Source: Zhaonella formicivorans (GTDB lineage Bacteria > Bacillota > DUOV01 > Zhaonellaceae). From it: a stretch of DNA of 64,000 nucleotides. Made by a program: the position numbers and the translations under genes. Position 1 is the stretch's first letter, and every line of letters begins with the position of its first letter. Where the stretch lies: assembly GCF_004353525.1 (NCBI RefSeq), contig NZ_CP085524.1, forward strand, positions 1,956,142 to 2,020,141, written 5' to 3'. The notes beneath the pieces are model-generated. The model did not search any database. It worked only from the letters and a program-made list of their open reading frames with translations, and was not told where the DNA came from. This document shows, piece by piece, positions 40,182 through 51,141 of the stretch.

Positions 40182-40775
40182 CTAATATTCTATTCCCCTG
40201 CGGCTTGCAATTCCTTTCTTTAAGGGGTGCTTAACAGCGTTGATCTCCGAGACCAAATCTGCTGCCTCCAAAATTTCTGCCGGTAAGCCCCTTCCTGTAA
40301 GTACAAGCTCAACATGGACAGGCTTTTCCTCAATTAATTCAAGGGCCTGGGGAACAGTCAGCAAATCATATCTTAAAGCATTGCTTATCTCATCCAGAAT
40401 TACAATGTCATATTGTCCTTTTTTTAAAACTTCTTTAGCAAACTCATAAGCCATCAATACATACTTTTTGTGTTCTTCCATATTTTTTGTATCTTTATAG
40501 AAGCATTCTCCACAGCCGGTACATTTCATAAAACCACTGCGTATCAACGATGAATAGGGGCAGCCTCTGCCAAACTGGAAGAAATCAATATTTGGTTTTA
40601 AACGTTGGGAAGTAAATAATTCACCACAGTAACTGCTTCCCTTCAAAAATTGGATAAAGCAAACCTTGAACCCATGGCCGACAGCCCTGTAAGCCAGCCC
40701 CAAAGCGGCAGTTGTTTTTCCCTTTCCTGTACCTGTATAAACCTGAACCAAACCGGCAGATAATCTAGCTGTCAT
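40182..40775 (-). CDS. cobO: Cob(I)yrinic acid a,c-diamide adenosyltransferase with extra Cys motif
   Basis: 197 residues of the CobO/BtuR family. The P-loop is YTGTGKGKTTAALGLAYRA, and the LVLTGRGLPAEILEAADLVSEI segment is conserved. It adenosylates corrinoids. Between the FGRGC motif and the core helix is a cysteine-rich stretch, CPYSSLIRSGFMKCTGCGEC, with CxxCxxC spacing that could bind a metal or Fe-S cluster. GGAGGGAGC precedes the ATG. It is the last cobalamin gene of the operon. Confidence 0.9.
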   Translation of the reverse strand: MTARLSAGLVQVYTGTGKGKTTAALGLAYRAVGHGFKVCFIQFLKGSSYCGELFTSQRLKPNIDFFQFGRGCPYSSLIRSGFMKCTGCGECFYKDTKNMEEHKKYVLMAYEFAKEVLKKGQYDIVILDEISNALRYDLLTVPQALELIEEKPVHVELVLTGRGLPAEILEAADLVSEINAVKHPLKKGIASRRGIEY

Positions 40776-40817
40776 TTGCTCCCTCCTGTTAATTTCAATG
40801 AATTTTTTCCAAAGTTT

Positions 40818-42749
40818 TTATGTGCCCAAGTAGTTCCTTACCACTCCTTCGATCTCAAAAGCTTCCAGTTGGTTTAGTTTATAATACTTAGCTCCCATAG
40901 CTTCAGCTATCTCTTTGGCCAGGCCCAATTCTATAAAATCTTTCTCAGTATCTATCACCAGCGCATTAATACCCTCATACCTTAGTATCCTGCCCAACTC
41001 CTTGGCTTCCTCAACAGGGTCACCCGCGTGCAACGCAACATTTGCCCTGCAATCGGATACCAAAATCAATACCGGCACCATGTCCGGATCTTTTACTTGT
41101 CTTGCCTTCAATATTTCATAGCCTAAAAACAGCCCCGCTGCCAATGGAGTCTTACCGCCGGTAGGCAGCTCCCTAAGGTTCTTACTGGCTAAATCCACGC
41201 TCCTGGTGATTCCCAACATAACTTCAGCCGAGTTTTTGCGGAACGCTACTAAACCAACCATGTCTCTTTTTTGATACGCATCATTTAATAAGGATAAAAT
41301 AGCTGCTTTTGTAGACCTCATCCTTTGATTTGCACCCATGGAACCACTTGCGTCAACTACAAACAGCAACGTATTGCCAATTCTTTTTTCCCTAACTTTT
41401 TCCCGCAAGTCGGACTTCTCAATTGCCATAGCCAGAGCATTTTTTTCTCTCTTTTTTTGAAATAAAGCTGCTGCTCTTAACGTGGCATCAAAAGCCAAAT
41501 CAGTTACTTTGTCACTGGGTATCCGGTAGCGGATATACCTTCCCTGGCGGGAAGAAGTTTTTGTTTTACTCCTTTTACCGCTGCCTTCTCTGTCCTTTCT
41601 TTCAAAAGGTTGAATTTGGATCGGTTTTACACTGAATATTTCCCCCGGCTCGTCTATCCGGTCTTCTTGGAAAGGAGCTTCCTTTTTTTTCTCTTCAATT
41701 TTGTCTGGAAACGGTTCTGATTGTTCCTCAGGTTCATTACCATTATGCGCATTATCCCTTTGCCGGGTTTCTTCTTGTGGCGGCAGTCCATCTTCTTCTT
41801 CCTGTTCCTGCCGGTTTTCTTCCTCTTGCCGCTCTTGTTCTTCCCTTGTAGATTCTTCCTCTTTTGTTTCCTCAGGTACTTCCGTATTTTGGGGAGGCTG
41901 GGGACGTGTCCTGTGCGGCAGGGCCAGTTCCGCTGCTTCTTTTAAGTCCTTGATAGTGATATTTTTTCGTCCCTCCAAAGCGGCAATTGCCCGGGCCGTT
42001 TCCACCAGCACCAAGTCAGCCCGGTGACCCTGGCAGTTGGCCTGTTTGGCAATATCTGCCGCTATCTTAATAATGTCATGTGTTACCTCTACCAGTTCCA
42101 ATACATTACGGGCAGTACAAATCCTTTGTGCCAGCCCAGCTTCTTCTTTTTGATATTGGCGGATAAACTCTTCCGGGCTGCGCTCGTACTCTATACGCCT
42201 GGAAATAACTCTTTTTCTTTCCTCTATATCACCTTCCCCTTTTACCTCTACATAAAGGCCAAATCTATCTAAAAATTGGGGTCTCAACATTCCCTCTTCA
42301 GGATTCATGGTCCCCACCAGTACGAATTGGGCTTTGTGAGCATAAGAAATTCCTTCTCTTTCTACAATATTTACCCCTGATTGAGCTACATCCAGGAGGC
42401 TGTTAACAATATGCTCACTGAGCAAGTTGACTTCATCAACATATAGGATATTTTTGTGTGCCTTAGCCAAAATACCGGGCTCAAAAAATTTTTTGCCGGT
42501 AGAAATGGCTTTTTCAAGATCAATAGTTCCGATTAACCGGTCTTCAGTTATATTTAAAGGTAAATCAACCACCTCCATTCCCGGAAGTAATTTAGAAAGC
42601 CCCCTGACCATAGTGGATTTGGCCGTACCTTTTTCACCGCTGATCAAAACCCCGCCAATCCCAGGATTAACCGCATTGAGGATCAATGCCTTTTTAACTC
42701 TATCCTGTCCTACAATCGCCGAAAAGGGGAAGACATATTCCCGCGGCAT
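40818..42749 (-). CDS. ChlD/CobT-like chelatase subunit (AAA plus VWA domains)
   Basis: 643 residues. The AAA+ domain (about 1-290) has an intact Walker [10 protein letters not shown] and YVDEVNLL Walker B. A Glu/Gln-rich acidic linker spans about 290-370, and a von Willebrand A domain carries the MIDAS start DASGSMG near residue 455. With the ChlI-like ATPase it drives metal insertion by CobN. The ATG overlaps the ChlI-like stop (TGATG). Magnesium chelation for chlorophyll is excluded by context. Confidence 0.9.
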   Translation of the reverse strand: MPREYVFPFSAIVGQDRVKKALILNAVNPGIGGVLISGEKGTAKSTMVRGLSKLLPGMEVVDLPLNITEDRLIGTIDLEKAISTGKKFFEPGILAKAHKNILYVDEVNLLSEHIVNSLLDVAQSGVNIVEREGISYAHKAQFVLVGTMNPEEGMLRPQFLDRFGLYVEVKGEGDIEERKRVISRRIEYERSPEEFIRQYQKEEAGLAQRICTARNVLELVEVTHDIIKIAADIAKQANCQGHRADLVLVETARAIAALEGRKNITIKDLKEAAELALPHRTRPQPPQNTEVPEETKEEESTREEQERQEEENRQEQEEEDGLPPQEETRQRDNAHNGNEPEEQSEPFPDKIEEKKKEAPFQEDRIDEPGEIFSVKPIQIQPFERKDREGSGKRSKTKTSSRQGRYIRYRIPSDKVTDLAFDATLRAAALFQKKREKNALAMAIEKSDLREKVREKRIGNTLLFVVDASGSMGANQRMRSTKAAILSLLNDAYQKRDMVGLVAFRKNSAEVMLGITRSVDLASKNLRELPTGGKTPLAAGLFLGYEILKARQVKDPDMVPVLILVSDCRANVALHAGDPVEEAKELGRILRYEGINALVIDTEKDFIELGLAKEIAEAMGAKYYKLNQLEAFEIEGVVRNYLGT

Positions 42750-43798
42750 CAGGCTATACTCCTTTCTTCGTACTCCTTGACGATTTCTTCCACTTTTGAA
42801 AACTCAAGGATACTCTCTTCGAACGGCCTTCTTCTCATCCGATGGGGCAGGACTAAAGCCGCCGCTTCCAGGACATCAGCAGGGACCACCTCGCTACGGC
42901 CTGCAAAAGCAGCCATGGTTAGGGCTGTTTTAATCATATTAATATCCGCCCTGTGTCCATCCACTCCAATTTCAATGGAAATTCTGGCAGCTAACTCCAA
43001 AATCCGTTCCCCAAACTTTACCTGATTTAGTTTTTGCTTGGCCTGCAGGATTCTGGCCGCCAATTCTGCCTGTTGTTTATTGTATTGAGAAGCAAATTCA
43101 GCAGGATTTGCTTCATACTCCAGTCTCCGTTTCACTACTTCAATCCTTTGCTCAGTATCGCTTTCAGCCCTGACATCTACAGCTAAACCAAACCTGTCCA
43201 ATAGTTGGGGACGTAAATCTCCCTCTTCCGGGTTCATCGTGCCTACCAGGATGAATTTAGCCGGATGGGAATAAGACACCCCTTCTCTCTCGATGTTATT
43301 TACTCCCATAGCCGCCGCATCCAGCAGCACGTCTACCACATGGTCGTCCAATAAATTTACTTCGTCTACATACAAAATGTTGCGGTTTGCTCTAGCCAGG
43401 ATACCAGGTTCAAACTTTTTTTCCCCTTTTTTGATAGCGTGTTCAATATCCAGCGTCCCTACGACCCGGTCTTCAGTGGCGCTTACCGGCAGTTCGACTA
43501 CCTGCATTTTCTTGGCAACTACAGGCAATGCTTCTCCGTTCTTAGTCCTAGTAAGACACGATTCACACATACTGCTTTTATCCAAAGGGTCACAGCCAAA
43601 AATACAATCTGCTACCTGGTTCATCTCAGGAAGCAGGTGGGCCAGTGCCCTTACTGCCGTTGATTTTGCCGTCCCCTTCTCCCCTCTGATTAGGACACCT
43701 CCTAATGCCGGGTTAATGACATTTAAGATCAACGCTTTTTTCATATTATCCTGACCTACTATGGCACAGAATGGATAAACTGTTCTTTTTATAGACAT
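42749..43798 (-). CDS. ChlI/CobS-like AAA+ chelatase ATPase subunit
   Basis: About 349 residues from the ATG at 43798 (AGGAG upstream; the longer frame to 43882 begins in weak context). Walker A is [14 protein letters not shown], Walker B is [13 protein letters not shown], followed by [20 protein letters not shown]. It has a Cys insertion, [17 protein letters not shown], as in many anaerobe ChlI proteins. It is sandwiched between CobN and the ChlD-like gene, so it likely serves cobalt chelation. Confidence 0.9.
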   Translation of the reverse strand: MSIKRTVYPFCAIVGQDNMKKALILNVINPALGGVLIRGEKGTAKSTAVRALAHLLPEMNQVADCIFGCDPLDKSSMCESCLTRTKNGEALPVVAKKMQVVELPVSATEDRVVGTLDIEHAIKKGEKKFEPGILARANRNILYVDEVNLLDDHVVDVLLDAAAMGVNNIEREGVSYSHPAKFILVGTMNPEEGDLRPQLLDRFGLAVDVRAESDTEQRIEVVKRRLEYEANPAEFASQYNKQQAELAARILQAKQKLNQVKFGERILELAARISIEIGVDGHRADINMIKTALTMAAFAGRSEVVPADVLEAAALVLPHRMRRRPFEESILEFSKVEEIVKEYEERSIA

Positions 43799-43899
43799 CT
43801 TTTTAGTCTCCTCTCCAAGCGATCTAGTCCGGCTTAGCAAACCAAAATGTGGCACATGTCTTACTGGATTATTGAGTTTCATTAAGATATTTTGCGGCG

Positions 43900-46800
43900 C
43901 TAGAGGTGTTCCTCCACTTCCCCCTCTATCTCTAAATAGATTTGCCGCAGCTTTTCCAAGTCTTCCTTAGAGGCATTCCACATCCCCCTTTTACCGGCTT
44001 CCAGCAATCTCTCTACAATATTATGAAGAGCCCAGGGGTTGACTTCTTGGAGCCATTGACGGTTAGCCTGGTTAAATACATAGTTTTCCGTTATCCTGTT
44101 ATACATCCAGTCTTCGACCACATCAGCAGTAGCATCCCAGCCAAAAACTATATCCACCATAGCGGACACTTCCTGGGCACCTTTAAATCCATGCTTTTTC
44201 AGTCCGCCTACCCACTTGGGGTTGAGAATCCTTGCCCTCATGATCCTGGCGGTTTCTTCATGTACATCCCTAAGTTCTGTCCGGTCCGGGTTTGCAGTGT
44301 TCGCAGAGTAGGAGCGCGGGGCTTTTTTGCGATGGGTCTTGACTGCCGCAATCAACCCGCCATGATAATTGAAAAAGTCGTCACTGTCCAGCATATCAAT
44401 TTCCACGGAGGACTCATTCTTCACAGTAACATCTGCTGCAGCCAGTCTTCTAGCAAAAACTTCCTGCTTTTTAGCTCCGTGAATTTTCCTGCCGTACGCA
44501 TGGCCTCCCCAGAGAGTATAGATATTGCCCAAATCACTGACGTCCTGCCATTTTTTGCTGTAGATCAAGATACTGACCCCGGCTCCATAGGTCCCCGGAG
44601 GGCAGCCAAAAATTCGCAGGGAGGCTTGCTCTAAAGCATCGGCCTGGTTTATTCCTTGTTGTACCAGTTCCTCCGCTTCGTTTAAAATATGTTTACGTAC
44701 AAAATTAAACTCCAAATCTTCCTCCAGCCCGGCCACAAGGGTTACTGCATCCTCTACAAGGGCGATTAAATTGGGAAAAGTATCCCTGAAAACTCCACTG
44801 ATCCTCAGCGTTACATCAATACGGGGCCTCTTCAATTCTTCTAATGGAATAACTTCCAGCCCGATAACCCGGTCGGTGCTTCCCAGCCATTTGGGTCTGA
44901 CCCCCATTAGATATAGGATTTCCGCTATATCATCACCGCAGGTCTTCATAGTTTCCCCGGCATAAACTACAATGGCTACGCTTTCAGGATAGCGCCCCTC
45001 TTCTTGCAAATACCTCTGCAGCAGGTTATCGCCTAATTTTTTGCCAACTTCCCAGGAAGCTCGGGTGGGCACTGCCGCAGGGTCAATGGAATAAAAATTC
45101 CGGCCGGTGGGTAAAATCCTGGCCTTTCCCCGGGTAGGACAACCTGATGGCCCCGGGGTAACAAATTCCCCGTTGACCCCTTTTACTACATACTTTAGTT
45201 CATCGGCAGTCGCTTCCAATCTGGGTAGCAATTCGTTGCAGATAAACTGCAGGCAAGCTGTTAATTTACCGGTGTCAGCACTGTCCGCCCCAAAGACTTT
45301 TTCAATAGCTTCGCAGATCAGGCCTTCCTGATATCCCCCGGTATGCAGTTCATCCAGTAATTGCCTGCCCAGTTCATTTATTTCATCTAAGAGCATAAGA
45401 CCGGTCCGCCCGTCTGCCCAAACATAGGTAGGGTCGTTTTGGAGCCGTTCATAATCATAACCCTGAGCCGCCGCCACAGCTTCCGGCAAAGAAGGGACTT
45501 CTCCGTTTCTTAACCTGACCAAGGCCCGCAGCATATTTTTCAACCTGGTCCCTGCAGGAACTTCGCCGTAGACATGCAGGCCGTCTTTAATTAAAGAAGA
45601 CTTGATTTTACTGACCCAATTGTGGAGTTCTTCAATAAACTTCTGAAAATCTGCGCAGGCTTCTTGTTCCGAAAGCTGCAAATCCAGGTGTAAATTCATT
45701 TTTGCAGCCAATTCCCATATTTTGGTCCGTAAATGCGGCAGTTTACCCGGATTTGCCTTCTGGGAATGATAGTACTCCTTAACTAGATCATCTATGGCTG
45801 CCAGCTCATCATATGTATCACTTTCCACCATAGAAGGCATTAAATGGTCCAGTATGACCGCATAGGATCTTCTTTTAGCCTGGATACCTTCTCCAGGCAC
45901 GTTGATAATATAAGGGTAGAGATGAGGGATGTCATCAATCGCCAAATCCGGATAACAATCTTTGGACAGACCTATTTCTTTGCCAGGCAGCCACTCCAAA
46001 GTACCATGGGTGCCAATATGGATAATCACATCTGCCTTAAAGACATATTTAATCCATTTGTAATAAGCCAGGTAATGATGGGGGCAAACTAAATCCGTAC
46101 TGTGGTAGCAGGCTTCTGCCTGTTCTTCAAAGGCCCTGGGCGGCTGTAAACCGATAAAGATGTTGCCGTTAATTATCCCCGGCACTGCCAGACGGTCCCC
46201 AAAGGCCATAAATTCTCCCGGCGGTTCTCCCCAATCAGCCACCATTTTGCGCTGGACAGCCTCCCCAAATTTTGCCAACCATTTTCTATAATCTGCCCCT
46301 GCAATGACAGCCACACTTCTTTCCAGCATCTGTTCCGGCGGCAGCCACCGGGTATCATTAGTAACACCGTTAATTATTCTCTGGATTATTTCGGCGCCAT
46401 CGGCAAAAGCATAATCGGTTTTGATGCCAATCCTTTTCAGCGCTTCTACGATATTGTAAACAGCAGCCGGACTGTCTAAGCCGTAAGCGCAGCCGATCAT
46501 GTCAGTCCTGGGCGGCATATTATGGAAAATGATTGCCACTTTTTTCTCATCGTTTGGAATATGTCTCAGCCTAGCCCAGTTGACAGCCAATTTAACAACC
46601 TTTTCAACTCTTTCTTCAATAGGCCTGAAAATGCGTTTTTTGCCCACCTGATCCTTTACCACATCACTGTAGGCAATTGGTACCGAAATGATCTGACCGT
46701 CAAATTCAGGGTGGTAAACACTGCTGCTTAATGTCATCATGTCCAGTCCCCTGGCCGACTTTTCCCACTGTTCCAGCGTAAAGTATGTAGTCATTGCCTG

Positions 46801-47652
46801 CAGGACCGGTACGCCTAACTTTTCCAATATACTCTCTTCAATAACCTTGGTACCGTCACCCGGGTTGGCTAAAACACTTAAGGAATAGCCTGTAGTATTA
46901 ATCACTGCATCTACAATAGGCCTGCCATCCCGCATGAAGTAGTTGTCAAGCGCCCATTTAATCCCTTTTTTCCCCAGCCAGTCATCTTTAGTCACTGCAG
47001 TATAGACCGCAAGGGGCAAGGCACCCTGTTCTTTAATTTTTTTAATCACACAATTAATGTGTAACAGGTTATTTTCCTGAATTTTATTGGCGTGGAAAAG
47101 TACCCCTATTACGGGCCGGTAATTTTGGGTTATTCCTTTTAAATAACTTTCTTCGTCGGTTATCTGTTTTTGGGGATCGTAAATCCCTTCCCACCTAGGG
47201 GCTTCCGGATCTGCAAAGGGGTATTTCAGCCCTGTAAACCGGGAAGCCAACCATAAAATCATATTCAAAGCGTTTTGGCTGCCGCCCATGGCATAATACT
47301 TATAAATATTGTAATAATCGGCAGCGCTTATGCCTGTTTTATCCATAATTGCTGCTACTTCTTCTTCAATGCCGGTCCAAATAAAAATCTTCTTTCTTCC
47401 GCTGAACCTTTCAAAAAAGGAGCTGAATTTTTTAAAATAGCCAAGGCCGCTATGGATGCTGAGAAAGATGAAGTCGCTTTCTTCTCCCAACTGCAGAGAT
47501 TTGGCATATTCTTCCGGATTTTCATCTATTTCAAATGGATCAAGAAAGTCCAGCTTAAAATGTCCGGGATATTTTGCATTCAGTAACTGCCCTGCTTCCT
47601 GTAAAAAATATGAAGCATCATGACCGCTGAAAATAAACAAAATTTTATACAT
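43900..47652 (-). CDS. cobN: Cobaltochelatase large subunit
   Basis: 1250 residues, full CobN length. It begins [19 protein letters not shown], and contains the diagnostic [29 protein letters not shown] and a C-terminal [20 protein letters not shown] region. It inserts cobalt into the corrin (or a related) ring with the two ChlI/ChlD-type subunits. Many anaerobes use CbiK or CbiX instead, so CobN here is worth noting. It overlaps cbiZ by 8 bp within the riboswitch-controlled operon. Confidence 0.94.
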   Translation of the reverse strand: MYKILFIFSGHDASYFLQEAGQLLNAKYPGHFKLDFLDPFEIDENPEEYAKSLQLGEESDFIFLSIHSGLGYFKKFSSFFERFSGRKKIFIWTGIEEEVAAIMDKTGISAADYYNIYKYYAMGGSQNALNMILWLASRFTGLKYPFADPEAPRWEGIYDPQKQITDEESYLKGITQNYRPVIGVLFHANKIQENNLLHINCVIKKIKEQGALPLAVYTAVTKDDWLGKKGIKWALDNYFMRDGRPIVDAVINTTGYSLSVLANPGDGTKVIEESILEKLGVPVLQAMTTYFTLEQWEKSARGLDMMTLSSSVYHPEFDGQIISVPIAYSDVVKDQVGKKRIFRPIEERVEKVVKLAVNWARLRHIPNDEKKVAIIFHNMPPRTDMIGCAYGLDSPAAVYNIVEALKRIGIKTDYAFADGAEIIQRIINGVTNDTRWLPPEQMLERSVAVIAGADYRKWLAKFGEAVQRKMVADWGEPPGEFMAFGDRLAVPGIINGNIFIGLQPPRAFEEQAEACYHSTDLVCPHHYLAYYKWIKYVFKADVIIHIGTHGTLEWLPGKEIGLSKDCYPDLAIDDIPHLYPYIINVPGEGIQAKRRSYAVILDHLMPSMVESDTYDELAAIDDLVKEYYHSQKANPGKLPHLRTKIWELAAKMNLHLDLQLSEQEACADFQKFIEELHNWVSKIKSSLIKDGLHVYGEVPAGTRLKNMLRALVRLRNGEVPSLPEAVAAAQGYDYERLQNDPTYVWADGRTGLMLLDEINELGRQLLDELHTGGYQEGLICEAIEKVFGADSADTGKLTACLQFICNELLPRLEATADELKYVVKGVNGEFVTPGPSGCPTRGKARILPTGRNFYSIDPAAVPTRASWEVGKKLGDNLLQRYLQEEGRYPESVAIVVYAGETMKTCGDDIAEILYLMGVRPKWLGSTDRVIGLEVIPLEELKRPRIDVTLRISGVFRDTFPNLIALVEDAVTLVAGLEEDLEFNFVRKHILNEAEELVQQGINQADALEQASLRIFGCPPGTYGAGVSILIYSKKWQDVSDLGNIYTLWGGHAYGRKIHGAKKQEVFARRLAAADVTVKNESSVEIDMLDSDDFFNYHGGLIAAVKTHRKKAPRSYSANTANPDRTELRDVHEETARIMRARILNPKWVGGLKKHGFKGAQEVSAMVDIVFGWDATADVVEDWMYNRITENYVFNQANRQWLQEVNPWALHNIVERLLEAGKRGMWNASKEDLEKLRQIYLEIEGEVEEHL

Positions 47653-48766
47653 TTATCTCAGCCTCCCGTTCCAAACCTCCCGCTGCCCGGGCTATTACTT
47701 GCGCGAACAGATCAATTAACTGCTCAGATAACCGTTCATTAGGCAACAGAGGAAATTTAAAACAATCTTCTTTTAAGCCTAACTTCGTTTGGATATTTGC
47801 TAAAATCACTGCGGCAGCTTCCATAACTTCCTCCCGGTTTAGTAACTGCCATTCCAGCTGGTCCAGAAGATGGATATAAAGGGAACTGAAAGTAACCAGT
47901 GTATCCTGCCTGTCTAAAATATGGAGATGATGAATAAAAAGAGGTTTATCCATTCTTACGTTTTCTGTCATTTGCAGATACTTTTGCCATAACATTTCTT
48001 CATTTAAACCATAACGTTTAAACCTTCTGAGCAAGCTGTGTTGATATTCCGGCCCAAGTCCCGTCTGTTTGAAGAGGGCCTCCTTGACAGCGCTTTTTAC
48101 AGCTCTGCCGATTAATTCACCAAGTTTAGAATGCTTTCCGGCATTAGTCAGAGTAATTGGGGAATCGGCGTTGCTGATCATTATGGTCCCGTCTGTACCC
48201 GAGCCTGTAGCTATTCCCGTCGAGTAATTGCTTCCGGCCATCAGTTCCTGAAGGGCAGCAGTTTTGGCTTCCGTACAAGTGACTAACGCCCGGGCGAGAG
48301 TAGCCCCATTAAGCTTGGCATTGATTTCTAAGATAATATTGATAGTGCCGTGTTTAGTATGTATCACACCGTCCATCTCATCAAATGAAGCCGGATCTCC
48401 GGCTCTGCCGCCGTTTACTTCCACTCCTCCGGTAACAATGGCTGTAACCGTAAGACCTTTGTAAGTCTCTACCTTAATAGCTGCATTATCCATAGATGCC
48501 GCAGTGCCAATTCCTGCCGCATGCTCCGGATCGAGTCCCAACTCCTGCGCAATCAGCGCCATATGTTCTGCATATGTAGGAGCCCTTAACTTGCAAGCCA
48601 TACCTGCTCCGGGATTACAGTCATGGTTAAAGACAGCGGTTAAATCCTCTCTATACCCCCCGTTTAACGGGGAAGTGCTGAGCACATTTCTTTTCCCCTT
48701 AAAGCAGATAACTATGGATTTGCTATAACGGTGGACCTGGTCTCCGGCTGCAGTTTCCAACAACAT
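47645..48766 (-). CDS. cbiZ: Adenosylcobinamide amidohydrolase with C-terminal extension
   Basis: 373 residues from the ATG at 48766 (TGATG overlap with the ATPase gene). The CbiZ core covers about 1-235: LSTSPLNGGYRED, GIGTAASMDNAAI, VTGGVEVNGGRAGDPAS and ATGSGTDGTI. It cleaves the amide of imported cobinamides so that they can be rebuilt into the cell's own corrinoid. The last ~140 residues are helical and not part of the usual CbiZ. Its place between uptake and biosynthesis genes fits corrinoid remodelling. Confidence 0.9.
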   Translation of the reverse strand: MLLETAAGDQVHRYSKSIVICFKGKRNVLSTSPLNGGYREDLTAVFNHDCNPGAGMACKLRAPTYAEHMALIAQELGLDPEHAAGIGTAASMDNAAIKVETYKGLTVTAIVTGGVEVNGGRAGDPASFDEMDGVIHTKHGTINIILEINAKLNGATLARALVTCTEAKTAALQELMAGSNYSTGIATGSGTDGTIMISNADSPITLTNAGKHSKLGELIGRAVKSAVKEALFKQTGLGPEYQHSLLRRFKRYGLNEEMLWQKYLQMTENVRMDKPLFIHHLHILDRQDTLVTFSSLYIHLLDQLEWQLLNREEVMEAAAVILANIQTKLGLKEDCFKFPLLPNERLSEQLIDLFAQVIARAAGGLEREAEINV

Positions 48767-49995
48767 CAAGCTAAATTCCTCCTCACCAACCTTTGCTCCA
48801 AATGGGCATGGGAAAGATGTTCAATAACCGAGGCTATGCATTCACAATAAACCAACTGCTGGGCATGATGGCCGTACAAGCTCTCGCCTTCTTTTTTGTC
48901 CCGCAGGGTATATACTGTTTTCCCTGACTGCAGTGCATGAATAATTAAATCACGGTTGCGCCTGTTGAGCAGTCCCACCGGGAAACCCGCATCAACAATT
49001 TGCCGGGCTTCCTGGATGAACTTTTCAGCCTCGGAAAAAGCCTGATGGCTGATCTCTTCAAACGATTTTTCACTGGTGATCACAGCCCCAATTGCCTGTG
49101 CTACGTGGTAATCCACATCATTTTCGTGAATAACCCCGGTGTAAATGCCATACCCGTGTTTTGTCAGCATCCGGTAGAGACGGGTGCCGCTGCCGGCCCC
49201 TGCTATTACAAAAACAGAGGCGCTGCTGTTGTTTAAAAGTTCCATAGTGCCTAAAAAGTCATTAAAATGAGCACAGCTGATATCGTAAAGCTCAGTTATA
49301 GTTTCTTCTTTTATAACATCTTCCGGAGGGCCAACAGCTAAGATTTTACCGTTTTTCACCAGAATCACTGTCTCGCAGCTTTTTAATGCCAAATCCACTT
49401 CATGCAGGGATAGGATGACTGTGATCCTTTTTTCTTTAGCAAGCCTGCTTAAAATAGACAGGATTTCAATTCGATGGCGCACATCCAGATGGGTGGTAGG
49501 CTCATCTAGCACAATCAGCTCAGGTTCTTGCACTAAAGCCCTGGCCAGCAGCGCCTTTTGCCTTTCTCCGTCACTCAACTCATTAAAGTATCTCTCGGCA
49601 ATGTTCTCAGCATTGACTAACCGCAATGCTTCCCAGGTTTTATTAATGTCACTTTCCGACAAGCGGCCAAAAAAACCTGTATAAGGGTATCTGCCCATGG
49701 CGGCAATTTCAAAAACAGTCATCAATCCCGGTGAAATACGTTCCGTTAAGACTACAGCCAGTGTTTTGGCCAGCTCATTAAGTTTTAACTGCGGCAGCAG
49801 TCGTCCTTTCAGGTAGATAGTCCCATGCACCGGTGCCAAAAGGCCGGACAGCGACCTTAAAATAGTTGATTTTCCGGAACCATTAGGGCCCAACAGACAG
49901 ATCAACTGCCCCTTTAACGCTTCCAAGTTGATCCCGTCAACAACTGTCTTGCTGCCATAACCTACTGCCAGCTCTTGAGTTTTTAATATGTTCAC
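48766..49995 (-). CDS. btuD: Cobalamin-type ABC ATPase with C-terminal extra domain
   Basis: 409 residues, about 150 longer than a normal BtuD. The ATPase half has GPNGSGKST Walker A, LSDGERQKALLARAL and LIVLDEPTTHLDVRH. The C-terminal part (about 255-409: SVFVIAGAGSGTRLYRMLTK, LLNRRNRDLIIHALQSGKTV) has a Rossmann-like glycine motif and is not needed for transport. Its role is unknown. Overlaps btuC by 4 bp. Confidence 0.88.
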   Translation of the reverse strand: MNILKTQELAVGYGSKTVVDGINLEALKGQLICLLGPNGSGKSTILRSLSGLLAPVHGTIYLKGRLLPQLKLNELAKTLAVVLTERISPGLMTVFEIAAMGRYPYTGFFGRLSESDINKTWEALRLVNAENIAERYFNELSDGERQKALLARALVQEPELIVLDEPTTHLDVRHRIEILSILSRLAKEKRITVILSLHEVDLALKSCETVILVKNGKILAVGPPEDVIKEETITELYDISCAHFNDFLGTMELLNNSSASVFVIAGAGSGTRLYRMLTKHGYGIYTGVIHENDVDYHVAQAIGAVITSEKSFEEISHQAFSEAEKFIQEARQIVDAGFPVGLLNRRNRDLIIHALQSGKTVYTLRDKKEGESLYGHHAQQLVYCECIASVIEHLSHAHLEQRLVRRNLA

Positions 49996-51035
49996 ATTAG
50001 GGTCCTCCTTTTCAGTATCAAATAAATTACTATTGGAGCGCCAAAAAAGGAAGTTACAGCACTGATAGGCAGTTCTACGGGGTTATAGAGCATCCTGGCT
50101 GCCAGGTCGCACAGCGAAGTAATAATAGCCCCTAGTAAAACGGTACCCGGTATTAACAGCCGGTTGTCAGAAGTCCCAAATAATAGCCTGGATATATGGG
50201 GACCGGCCTGGCCAATGAAAGCTACCGGACCGGCAAAGGCCGTGATCAGGCCTGCCAGGAGGCTGGAGAGTACAACGATTACAACGCGGAAGGTCTTAAT
50301 GCTAACGCCCATACTTTTGGCATAATCCTCACTTAACAAGAGGGCATTTAAAGGTTTACAAATTAATAAAGTACCCAATAGACAGGGAATCCCAATAACG
50401 GCTACAACAAAAACCTGTTTCCAGGTAAAACCCGCAAAGCTCCCTAAGGTCCACATCACAAACCCATGGAGCTGCTCTTTTTGGGCAAAGGCCATAAGCA
50501 AACTGGTAACAGCGCTGCATAAATAGCCTACCATCAGTCCAATTACCAGCAGGGTTACAACGCTCTTAACCTTGTTGGCAATCACCAGTACCAGGGCCAT
50601 TACAATTAATGAGCCCAAAAAAGCTGCTCCAAACAGTAAAAATGGAGACCCGACTCCAAAACCAAATGTCAAACCAGCCAATACCACTAACCCCACAAAT
50701 AAAGTGGCCCCGGAAGATATGCCCAACACATACGGTCCAACAATAGGATTTCGGAAAAATATCTGCAGCAAGAGCCCTGATACGGCTAGAGCAGCCCCCC
50801 CTAAAACAGTTGCTATAGCCCGGGGCAAACGTATCTTCCAAACAACAGCTTCATTGACTGCGCCGCCGGCATCTTGCAGAAGGATAAACTTATGCAGGAT
50901 TATTTTAGTGACTTCGGCAAAACTTATTTTTACAGAGCCCAGACTAATATTTAGTAAAAATGAGCAGAGCAGGACTGCCAATAATAGAACAAATAAAAAG
51001 AAATATCTGGTTCCACGCCCTTTAATAAATTCCAC
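49992..51035 (-). CDS. btuC: Cobalamin-type ABC transporter permease
   Basis: 347 residues with about ten transmembrane segments of the FecCD/BtuC family. Motifs include LRLPRAIATVLGGAALAVSG, NPIVGPYVLGISSGA, and GPVAFIGQAGPHISRLLFG near the C-terminus. Iron-siderophore permeases share this family, but the riboswitch and the CbiZ/CobN genes point to corrinoids. Confidence 0.9.
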   Translation of the reverse strand: MEFIKGRGTRYFFLFVLLLAVLLCSFLLNISLGSVKISFAEVTKIILHKFILLQDAGGAVNEAVVWKIRLPRAIATVLGGAALAVSGLLLQIFFRNPIVGPYVLGISSGATLFVGLVVLAGLTFGFGVGSPFLLFGAAFLGSLIVMALVLVIANKVKSVVTLLVIGLMVGYLCSAVTSLLMAFAQKEQLHGFVMWTLGSFAGFTWKQVFVVAVIGIPCLLGTLLICKPLNALLLSEDYAKSMGVSIKTFRVVIVVLSSLLAGLITAFAGPVAFIGQAGPHISRLLFGTSDNRLLIPGTVLLGAIITSLCDLAARMLYNPVELPISAVTSFFGAPIVIYLILKRRTLM

Positions 51036-51141
51036 GATTTAGATTTCACCTCCGGCTTCAGCTATAAATAGTCTTAAGGCGTGATGGTACTTCAGTCAGC
51101 TTTACCCGGTTACAACACCACCACGCCATTTCAAATTAAAC

